This document shows positions 17,321-23,708 of a stretch of 48,904 bases of DNA, piece by piece. Both the position numbers and the translations under genes were made by a program. Below the pieces are notes generated by a model. It was not told where the DNA came from. It saw nothing but the letters and a program-made list of their open reading frames with translations, and did no database searches. The DNA comes from Dehalococcoidales bacterium (lineage in GTDB: Bacteria > Chloroflexota > Dehalococcoidia > Dehalococcoidales > Fen-1064): contig JADHXC010000013.1 in NCBI GenBank assembly GCA_016783135.1, positions 1 to 48,904 on the forward strand. The letters run 5' to 3'. Positions within the stretch are counted from its first letter, which is position 1, and the number at the start of each line of letters is the position of its first letter.

Positions 17321-17399
17321 AGCATTCCGAACTGATGTTTGAGAGGAAAGACTTGATTGCAGCTCTGCAGGATTTGTTCGTCTCTCATACACATAACCG

Positions 17400-17428
17400 T
17401 TGACAGTCGACGAATAGGGTATTAGTAT
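17400..17428 (+). promoter_or_regulatory. Orphan sigma-70-type promoter
   Basis: TTGACA (17400-17405), 17-base spacer, TAGTAT (17423-17428). No gene follows on this strand until relics and the short ORF at 18102. Probably a leftover; the rest of 17321-17555 shows no gene. Confidence 0.35.
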
Positions 17429-17555
17429 CAGGAAAAAGCCTGCCTATAGTATGATACTCCTGTGGCTAAAAAGAGCCTCCGTTGGAGACCGTGGCGCTCC
17501 GATGGTATGAAGGGCTATGGCTGCTGGATGAGAACTATGCCGAGCGGGTACTTGC

Positions 17556-17850
17556 CTAGTCGTCTTCAAGTTCCACGTCGTAAAACTGCCTGCCGGTGGC
17601 GTCCTTCACCTTAACCGCCTGAATGCTGGTGACTTGGCAGTCATCATCTATCGCTATCGGCTTGCCTGGTTGTATGTCTTTTTCAGTCTCACTCCATACG
17701 TCTGCTCACAGCCTGCACCTAGCAGCCGCTTTCATGAGTCCGTCACACACGCCAGTAATGAAAGTATCCAAGTCGCCCACTGACCTATCGTTCTTATCGC
17801 CCACGCAGACTGTAACAGTGAGCCTGATGGCGCTTTTCAGCGGAGGGCAT
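17556..17850 (-). pseudogene. RusA-like Holliday junction resolvase, interrupted
   Basis: One minus-strand frame reads PPLKSAIRLTVTV, GDKNDRSVGDLDTFITGVCD, GLMKAAARCRL, TGA (17706-17708), ADVWSETEKDIQPGKPIA, IDDDCQVTSIQAVKVKDA, ending in TAG at 17556-17558. The aspartate pattern D.D..(I)..V.DGLM ... DDD.Q(V)..(I)...K is that of RusA-family resolvases, which are usually phage-borne. The start is lost or upstream of 17850, and one nonsense codon interrupts the frame. It marks past phage or mobile DNA next to tRNA-fMet. Confidence 0.6.
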
Positions 17851-17968
17851 CCACATTGCCCTCCTTGCCGGGCGGAACCACTTCTTCGTCTGGTCAGTCA
17901 TGGGGCTGCCCTATCTTGTCGCCGCTGTGCTGCTCCTCAGCTCGTGGCGCATTTCCCGCAGGGCCTGA
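17828..17968 (+). pseudogene. C-terminal relic of a membrane protein
   Basis: The frame after TGA 17825-17827 reads WRFSAEGIHIALLAGRNHFF, then VWSVMGLPYLVAAVLLLSSW, RISRRA and TGA (17966-17968). It looks like the last helix and basic tail of a transporter. It partly overlaps the RusA relic on the other strand, marking a junction between two fragments. No start is present. Confidence 0.35.
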
Positions 17969-18101
17969 GTCCGCCTTCACTCGAAGTGGGAGCGGCGTAC
18001 CCTAGTGGAAGAGGGACTGCCAAAATCGAAGTCTGAGTCTCCTAAAGGGATTTGGGGACTTTCTGACAGAGGTTTTCAGGAAGTGAAAGAAGGAGGAACC
18101 T

Positions 18102-18242
18102 ATGTCCGTGAAAATAATCAGCAAAGTTGATGAGTTATTCCCAGCTCTATACGAAATTGGCAAGCATAGGAATTGGTTACCTATGGAGTTGCGAGGCTGG
18201 GTTAAAGTTCTGGGGCGGCATACTCATTTACACGATCAATGA
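18102..18242 (+). CDS. Truncated 46-residue ORF with strong ribosome-binding site
   Basis: ATG 18102 follows AAGGAGGAACCT, an excellent initiation site. The product, beginning MSVKIISKVDELFPALYEIG, is not recognised. After about residue 38 the sequence runs into bases that belong to the 3' end of the convergent SnoaL-like gene, so the original gene was probably cut by a rearrangement and now ends at TGA 18240-18242. Confidence 0.45.
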   Translation: MSVKIISKVDELFPALYEIGKHRNWLPMELRGWVKVLGRHTHLHDQ

Positions 18243-18621
18243 GTCCTTCAACGTTAACATGGTAGACGAAACACACGTGAAAGGAGAACTCTTTCCCCAC
18301 CAGATTGACGGGGCTCTGTGCAGCTCCGGTTACAGCGGCAAACTGAGTTGCCTTTTGTGCATCAATTGTCCCACGGCTGGTGTATTCGAACACTCCGTCT
18401 TGACCGCATGCAAAATCGTTTCGAACCTGCGGTTCTTGGCGGGCAGCGGCAGCGTTCCATCCGCTCTTTAGAAAACCAAGAATCTGTGCAGACCCACGAA
18501 ACACTGTACCTGGAGGCATTAGTCTCCACGAGCATTCCGGCGCGAAATAGCGGATCACCTCGTCCCAGTTGTCTCTTTGGATCACATCATTTAGTGCATA
18601 CCATGTGTCTCTTGCTAACAT
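18202..18621 (-). CDS. SnoaL-like / NTF2-fold protein
   Basis: A 139-residue protein with the cone-shaped NTF2-like pattern: LNDVIQRDNWDEVIRYFAPE at residues 10-30, CSWRLMPPGTVFRGSAQILGF, and a C-terminal strand region FHVCFVYHVNVEGLIDRVNEY. Members include polyketide cyclases, isomerases and non-enzymatic ligand binders; no specific function can be assigned. The start ATG has GGAGG ten bases upstream. It is convergent with the truncated ORF and overlaps it by 41 bases. Confidence 0.75.
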   Translation of the reverse strand: MLARDTWYALNDVIQRDNWDEVIRYFAPECSWRLMPPGTVFRGSAQILGFLKSGWNAAAARQEPQVRNDFACGQDGVFEYTSRGTIDAQKATQFAAVTGAAQSPVNLVGKEFSFHVCFVYHVNVEGLIDRVNEYAAPEL

Positions 18622-18751
18622 TAGGATTCAACCTCCTCGATTCATCTTGGATTTTTCCCTTGGCTGGCAATGGCAGTAATTAACAGAATTATCAGTTATA
18701 CCAGAATTTCCCATATCAACTCACATTGAGCTGACACTCGCCCCTCTTTAG

Positions 18752-18904
18752 TTTAATGAGAATGCTGTCAAGCACTCCCAATCAACAGGTGAATGGATTG
18801 GCCTTCACAATGACAAGTGTTTGAGTTGTGGAAAGGGCGTTTCTTGGCGGGCTTGTTTCCACTGTGAACCCTGTCCGCATTGTTCTGTCAAAGTGAGGGA
18901 ATAA
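18752..18904 (+). pseudogene. Cysteine-rich zinc-ribbon-like fragment
   Basis: The frame after TAG 18749-18751 reads ...GEWIGLHNDKCLSC and GKGVSWRACFHCEPCPHCSV to TAA at 18902-18904. Six cysteines in CxxC-type pairs plus histidines suggest a small metal-binding domain. There is no start codon in frame, so it is a fragment or the last exon-like piece of a lost gene. The rest of 18622-18954 is empty. Confidence 0.35.
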
Positions 18905-18954
18905 CAATCAGAGGGAAAACCAGTTAAGATACAGGATTTCCTTTCAAATCCAAT

Positions 18955-19029
18955 TGGTAGCGGGGGTTGGATTCGAACCAACGACCTTCGGGTTATGAGC
19001 CCGACGAGCTTCCACTGCTCCACCCCGCG
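18955..19029 (-). tRNA. Initiator tRNA-fMet (CAT)
   Basis: A 75-base cloverleaf with encoded CCA. Initiator hallmarks are visible: position 1 is not paired with position 72 (C and T), and the anticodon stem has three G-C pairs (GGG/CCC) around the CAT loop CTCATAA. The T-arm is GTTGG-TTCGAAT-CCAAC. The D-loop is two bases shorter than in E. coli. Its 3' end is repeated at 8867 and 17304. Confidence 0.97.
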
Positions 19030-19039
19030 ATGTACTCAA

Positions 19040-19068
19040 AGTATAACCCCTGCCAGATAGAGTGTCAA
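19040..19068 (-). promoter_or_regulatory. tRNA-fMet promoter
   Basis: TTGACA (19063-19068), 17-base spacer, TATACT (19040-19045) on the minus strand. Transcription would start only a few bases before the tRNA 5' end. Confidence 0.8.
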
Positions 19069-19288
19069 GGCCGCGTACTCGTCCCAGCACCCGGGAGCAC
19101 TGAGTGCGTCATCCGGGCTGACCGACGTCTGCTTCACCGCAATGGCGTGAAGAATGGTATGGACATTCATCCCCAAAACGTATTATACTCTGGTGGGTGC
19201 GGAACTTAAAAACCGCACACAACAAGGAATAGCTGTATCGACACCGAAACCCCACCTCAGAGAGAGGGTGTCCCTTAAGGAGAATAAT

Positions 19289-20842
19289 ATGAAGATACTT
19301 TTTATATACCCGCAGTACCCGGATACCTTCTGGAGCTTCAAGCACGCTCTGAAATTCGCGGCCAGGAAAGCGGCCCACCCGCCCCTGGGGCTGTTGACAG
19401 TGGCTGCAATGCTGCCGGCGGAATGGGAAAAGAAGCTGGTAGACATGAACGTTACCTCGCTCAAGGACAGCGATATCGGCTGGGCTGACTACGTGTTTTT
19501 GAGCGCTATGGTTGTTCAGAAGGACTCCTCCAGGGAGACCATCGCCAGATGCAGGGACCTCGGTACCAGGGTTGTCGCCGGCGGCCCGCTGTTCACCAGC
19601 GAATACGAGGAGTTTGATGAGGTTGACCACCTGATACTCGATGAGGCCGAAATTACCCTGCCACCGTTCCTTGACGACCTGGGAAAGGGATGCCCACAGC
19701 ACATCTACACGTCAACGGAGAGGCCTGACCTGAGCTTGACGCCCATCCCGATGTGGTCACTCATTGACATGGACAAGTACTCATCGATGAATATCCAGTA
19801 CTCGCGGGGCTGCCCGTTCGATTGTGAGTTCTGCAATATTGTAATACTTAACGGCCACAAACCGCGCACCAAGAGCAAGGAGCAGATACTGGCAGAGATG
19901 GAGTCACTGTATAGCCAGGGATGTCGCAGCAGTCTTTTCATCGTTGATGACAACTTCATAGGGAACAAGAAGAAGCTCAAGACAGAAATCCTCCCGGCAA
20001 TAATCGAATGGTCAAAAGAGCGGAAGTATCCCTTCCCACTATTCACTGAAGCCTCGATAAACATGGCCGATGACGAGCAGCTTATGCAGTTAATGGTCGA
20101 AGCGGGGTTCAACCGGGTATTCGTTGGTATTGAAACACCCAATGAGGAGAGCCTGGCGGAATGCAACAAGTACACCAACAAGAACCGGGACCTGGTAGCT
20201 TCCGTTAAAAAGATACAGTCCTTCGGGATGGAGGTGCAGGGAGGCTTCATCGTCGGCTTTGACAGCGACCCACTATCCATCTTCCGCAGCCAGATAAACT
20301 TCATCCAGAACAGCGGCATCGTCACTGCCATGGTCGGCCTGCTCAACGCCCCGCGCGGTACGAGGTTGTACCAGCGGCTCCACAAGGAGAACCGCCTGCT
20401 GAAAGACAGCACCGGTGACAATACCGATTGCTCCATCAATTTCATACCCAGGATGCCCTACGAGACCCTGATTGACGGCTACAAGCATATCATGAGCACC
20501 ATCTACTCACCCAAGCAGTATTACGAACGAATAAGGACTTTTCTCAAGGAATACAAACCCTACCGGACGAAAAGAGCCACCAATATTCGCCTCTACTATC
20601 TCTGGGCATTCATCAAGTTAGTCTGGGTCCTGGGAGTCATGGAGAAGGGGAGAAGGTACTTCTGGAGGTTCTTCATCTCCACCCTGCTCAAACGCCCGCG
20701 TCTCTTTCCAATGTCAATGCTCTTGTCTGTGTACGGGATACACTTCCGCAGGGTCATGAAGAAACTGGGGAAAATGCCCTCTCCAGATGTGCCGGGTAAC
20801 CTTGAGGTAGCGCCGAACCTGGTCAATATCGACAGGACCTAG
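19289..20842 (+). CDS. B12-binding radical SAM protein with DUF4070-type C-terminus
   Basis: A 517-residue enzyme. Residues 1-140 form a cobalamin-binding Rossmann domain (HPPLGLLTVAAMLP, KLVDMNV, DYVFLSAMVVQ, VVAGGPLF). The radical SAM cluster motif CPFDCEFC gives C175, C179 and C182. A C-terminal DUF4070-like region (residues ~370-500) follows, as in the HpnP hopanoid C2-methylase and related methylases. Known relatives methylate or rearrange unreactive carbons; this could be a hopanoid or other lipid methylase, but no other hopanoid gene is present. The ATG at 19289 has AAGGAG seven bases upstream; the longer frame from 19154 lacks a site and overlaps non-coding DNA. Two hydrophobic, basic stretches near residues ~435-490 may bind the membrane. 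Confidence 0.88.
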   Translation: MKILFIYPQYPDTFWSFKHALKFAARKAAHPPLGLLTVAAMLPAEWEKKLVDMNVTSLKDSDIGWADYVFLSAMVVQKDSSRETIARCRDLGTRVVAGGPLFTSEYEEFDEVDHLILDEAEITLPPFLDDLGKGCPQHIYTSTERPDLSLTPIPMWSLIDMDKYSSMNIQYSRGCPFDCEFCNIVILNGHKPRTKSKEQILAEMESLYSQGCRSSLFIVDDNFIGNKKKLKTEILPAIIEWSKERKYPFPLFTEASINMADDEQLMQLMVEAGFNRVFVGIETPNEESLAECNKYTNKNRDLVASVKKIQSFGMEVQGGFIVGFDSDPLSIFRSQINFIQNSGIVTAMVGLLNAPRGTRLYQRLHKENRLLKDSTGDNTDCSINFIPRMPYETLIDGYKHIMSTIYSPKQYYERIRTFLKEYKPYRTKRATNIRLYYLWAFIKLVWVLGVMEKGRRYFWRFFISTLLKRPRLFPMSMLLSVYGIHFRRVMKKLGKMPSPDVPGNLEVAPNLVNIDRT

Positions 20843-20925
20843 GACTCACAGCTTTCTACAGGGTTTACAGCCATGACATGATTCTGGTGTACTATATTCA
20901 CTAAATCCAGAGGATAGTTTTCCTT

Positions 20926-20954
20926 TTGCGTTATGTCAAAAGTTGTGCTAGAAT
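20926..20954 (+). promoter_or_regulatory. Extended -10 promoter before xerC/D
   Basis: TTGCGT (20926-20931), 17-base spacer, TGC-TAGAAT with the -10 at 20949-20954. It drives the recombinase and the following small genes. Confidence 0.5.
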
Positions 20955-20999
20955 GAGCCGTATTGTCGCAGACCTGCTGGGTCTATGTAGAGGAGTTAG

Positions 21000-21908
21000 G
21001 TGAGAGAAGAGATAGACAGGTTCCTGACGTACCTCACCACAGAAAGAGGCTTTTCCGACAACACGGTAGCCGCCTACAGGAACGACCTTAACCAGTTGGC
21101 CCGGTTTATCGAGGAGGAGACACTTAAACAGGGCCTGGTGCCGTCTTGGGCGAACTTTGGCCGGCAGGAGATGCTGGCACACCTCCTTTCTCTACAGGAG
21201 CGGCAGTATGCTGAAACCACTCGCGCCCGGAAGGTTGCCGCGGCAAGGTCTTTCTTCAAGTTCCTGGTAGCCGAGGGTACCATTAAAGAAGACCCGACAC
21301 GGAACTTGGAGTCCTTCAACGTGGGGAGGTCTTTGCCCAGGCCTATCTCGGTTAGCCAGGTGCGTGCCCTGCTGGAACAACCGACCAGGCAGTCCACACC
21401 GGAAGCAAGAAGGGACTCGGCAATGCTGCAACTGCTTTATGCCAGCGGCATGAGAGTTAGTGAACTGGTTTCTCTGAATCTGGAAGATGTCAATACCGGC
21501 AGTGGCGACGTCCGGTGCTTTGGTAAAGGACACAAAGAGCGCATCATCCCGATACATGAAGGGGCGGCTTCGGCAGTAGAGGAATATGTTCGTGAAGCCC
21601 GCCCTCGCCTGCTAAGGCGTGATGATGAACGTGCCCTGTTCCTGAACCACCGCGGCGAGCGACTTACCAGGCAGGGTTTCTGGCAAATACTGAAGCAATA
21701 CGCCAGGGTGGCCGGTCTTGCAAGTGAGGTTACACCGCACACTTTGAGACACAGTTTCGCCACTCACATGCTCAGCGGCGGCGCAGACCTCAGGGCCGTC
21801 CAGGAGTTGCTGGGGCATGCCAATATCTCCACCACCCAGGTATACACCCATCTTACTACGGAACATGTCCGGCGGTCCTACGAGAAATCCCACCCCAGGG
21901 CCAAGTAG
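21000..21908 (+). CDS. xerC/xerD-like: Site-specific tyrosine recombinase XerC/XerD
   Basis: A 302-residue tyrosine recombinase of the size of XerC/XerD, which resolve chromosome dimers at dif. Residues 1-90 are the SAM-like core-binding domain (RFLTYLTTERGFSDNTVAAY). The catalytic set is complete: R152 (ASGMRVSEL), K176 (FGKG), H247 and R250 (PHTLRH), H273 (LLGHANISTTQ) and nucleophile Y282 (VYTHL). The start is GTG at 21000 with GAGGAG seven bases upstream. Because it lies near a tRNA gene flanked by att-like repeats I considered a phage integrase, but length, sequence and the housekeeping neighbours fit Xer. Confidence 0.93.
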   Translation: MREEIDRFLTYLTTERGFSDNTVAAYRNDLNQLARFIEEETLKQGLVPSWANFGRQEMLAHLLSLQERQYAETTRARKVAAARSFFKFLVAEGTIKEDPTRNLESFNVGRSLPRPISVSQVRALLEQPTRQSTPEARRDSAMLQLLYASGMRVSELVSLNLEDVNTGSGDVRCFGKGHKERIIPIHEGAASAVEEYVREARPRLLRRDDERALFLNHRGERLTRQGFWQILKQYARVAGLASEVTPHTLRHSFATHMLSGGADLRAVQELLGHANISTTQVYTHLTTEHVRRSYEKSHPRAK

Positions 21909-21929
21909 CCTACAGGAGGAAGCCATCAG

Positions 21930-22208
21930 ATGCCCGGCAAGTCGAGAAGCAAGCGAGGCAGACAACCCCAGAGTAAAAAGGCTAAGAGTCGACAGCGACA
22001 CGTCGCTACCCGGGTATCGGCAGCCGTTGCATCCTCCGGGCAGGTTTCTCAGCAGTATGTAACCTCTCCGGTGGCAGGAACACCACGGCCCACGGCATCA
22101 CCTTCACCGATACAGCATTCCTACATAACTGCCGAGCTCAGGACCATTGGCATCCTGGCTGTCATAATGCTTGGCACACTCTTCGTACTTTATGCGGTTC
22201 TTACCTAG
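21930..22208 (+). CDS. Small membrane-anchored protein, unknown function
   Basis: A 92-residue protein with a strongly basic N-terminus (GKSRSKRGRQPQSKKAKSRQ), a Ser/Thr/Pro linker, and a single C-terminal helix (IGILAVIMLGTLFVLYAVL). The basic face would be cytoplasmic in a tail-anchored protein and could contact nucleic acid. It has a good site, AGGAGGAAGCC, before the ATG and sits 21 bases after the recombinase. Not recognised as a named family. Confidence 0.75.
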   Translation: MPGKSRSKRGRQPQSKKAKSRQRHVATRVSAAVASSGQVSQQYVTSPVAGTPRPTASPSPIQHSYITAELRTIGILAVIMLGTLFVLYAVLT

Positions 22209-22231
22209 GCTCTATCCCGGTGAGACCCACT

Positions 22232-22879
22232 ATGGACTTTGAAAAGGCGAGGGTACGGTTGGTCGAGCACCTCGCCAGGGAAATCAAAGACAAGCGTGTA
22301 CTGGCAGCAATGGCACATGTGCCCCGGGAGCGCTTTGTCCCACCTGAGAGTACACTCCTGGCCTACGAAGACCGTCCACTACCGATAGCTCTGGACCAGA
22401 CAATATCGCAGCCCTATATCGTGGCCCTGATGACACAAGGGCTGGAGCTTACCGGCAGCGAAAAAGTGCTCGAAGTCGGTACGGGCAGCGGTTACCAGTC
22501 GGCGATTCTCGCCGAGCTCTGCCGGTTGGTGGTGACAACCGAACGCCTGCCGGCCCTGTCCGAAACCGCTGGAAAGGCACTGGCTAACCTGGGATACAAT
22601 AATATTGAACTGCACCTTGCCGGGGAGACCCTCGGCTGGAAGAATAGAGCGCCGTACGATGCGATAATGGCCACCGCGGCTGCCCCCTCCGTCCCTGACG
22701 AGTTGCTGGAGCAACTGGCAATCGGCGGGCGGATGGTAATACCGGTAGGCTCCCGCTACATCCAGGAGCTATGTAAGATTACCAGGCGCAAAGACCGGAA
22801 CGTGGTCGAGAATCTTGGGGCCTGCCGATTCGTATCCCTTATCGGCAAAGGTGCCTGGCCGGAGGAACCGGAATTCTAG
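22232..22879 (+). CDS. pcm: Protein-L-isoaspartate O-methyltransferase
   Basis: A 215-residue SAM-dependent enzyme that repairs isoaspartyl residues in aged proteins. The family signatures are clear: VPRERFVPPE, YEDRPLPIALDQTISQPYIV, and the SAM loop VLEVGTGSGYQSA. The C-terminal GGRMVIPVGS strand is also present. I prefer ATG 22232, with GGTGAG seven bases upstream, over the GTG at 22220. It appears to belong to the same transcript as xer and the small membrane protein. Confidence 0.95.
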   Translation: MDFEKARVRLVEHLAREIKDKRVLAAMAHVPRERFVPPESTLLAYEDRPLPIALDQTISQPYIVALMTQGLELTGSEKVLEVGTGSGYQSAILAELCRLVVTTERLPALSETAGKALANLGYNNIELHLAGETLGWKNRAPYDAIMATAAAPSVPDELLEQLAIGGRMVIPVGSRYIQELCKITRRKDRNVVENLGACRFVSLIGKGAWPEEPEF

Positions 22880-22938
22880 CACAGGGCGTTCTATGCTAAC
22901 GCACTTATTATGCTTTGGAAGAACTTGAAGGAGGAACA

Positions 22939-23487
22939 ATGATGGAAGTACTGGATGCTATCAAGACAAGGAGAAGTATTCGCCGGTACAAGGACACTCC
23001 GGTGGACGATAATACTCTGGAGACTATTCTCGAAGCAGCCCGCTGGGCGCCATCCTGGGCCAACACCCAGTGCTCGCGCTTCGTTGTCGTGCGGGATAAC
23101 GATATCAAGGCCAGACTTGCCGACACACTGAGTGCAAACAACCCGGCTACGGAGGCTGTCCGGAGTGCGCCTCTGGTAGTCGTCGCTTGCGCCGAACTGG
23201 CGAAGGCAGGCTGCTACCGGGGCGAGGCCACCACTGACAAGGGCGACTGGTTCATGTTCGATGTTGGGCTGGCGATGCAGAACCTGGTACTTGCTGCCCA
23301 CGCTCTCGGGCTGGGGACAGTGCATATCGGTGCATTCGATGCCGGCAAGGCAGCCGAGGCAATTAGCGTCCCGGACGGCTACTGCGTGGTTGAGATGACG
23401 CCTCTCGGTTATCCGGACCATGAAGCCAAAACTCCACCCAGAAAGGAACTCTCCGAGATCGTTTTCTACGATAAATTCGGGGGCTAG
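22939..23487 (+). CDS. Nitroreductase family protein
   Basis: A 182-residue FMN-dependent nitroreductase-fold protein. The N-terminal FMN phosphate motif is TRRSIRRYKDTPV, followed by ILEAARWAPSWANTQ and the central helix GLAMQNLVLAAHALGLGTVHI. The ATG at 22939 follows AAGGAGGAACA. The substrate is unknown; relatives reduce nitroaromatics, quinones or enones, or dehalogenate iodotyrosine. A second, more distant member lies at 31417-32079. Confidence 0.92.
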   Translation: MMEVLDAIKTRRSIRRYKDTPVDDNTLETILEAARWAPSWANTQCSRFVVVRDNDIKARLADTLSANNPATEAVRSAPLVVVACAELAKAGCYRGEATTDKGDWFMFDVGLAMQNLVLAAHALGLGTVHIGAFDAGKAAEAISVPDGYCVVEMTPLGYPDHEAKTPPRKELSEIVFYDKFGG

Positions 23488-23579
23488 GCAGACAGTCGTA
23501 GTCTGCCGTCGAACTTACCAGGTGTACACAACACTCGTTGGTAATACCGAGTTAACCTGATGGAGCCAGTCTCAAGGGC

Positions 23580-23693
23580 TCACTCAGGGAGCAGCATAAC
23601 AGGCTTGAGCATCAGTCGGACCATGTCACCACCGAAGACAGCGGAATCTGCTCCGGTGGGTACCCGGTGGTCGCAGGTAAGTCTGTAATTCAT
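23580..23693 (-). pseudogene. C-terminal relic of a 2-oxoacid dehydrogenase E2 acyltransferase
   Basis: The frame ending at TGA 23580-23582 reads NYRLTCDHRVPTGADSAVFG and GDMVRLMLKPVMLLPE. This is the catalytic C-terminus of lipoamide acyltransferases (the DHR..DGA.A..FL motif with the active-site histidine). The rest of the gene is missing, and the neighbouring flavoenzyme start abuts it. The remaining gap 23488-23579 is empty. Confidence 0.6.
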
Positions 23694-23708
23694 TGAAGGA
23701 GTATGCCC

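Noticed and set aside
21000-21908. Tyrosine recombinase as the integrase of the tRNA-fMet island
   Set aside because: Length, motifs and the housekeeping neighbourhood fit XerC/D, and it lies outside the repeats.
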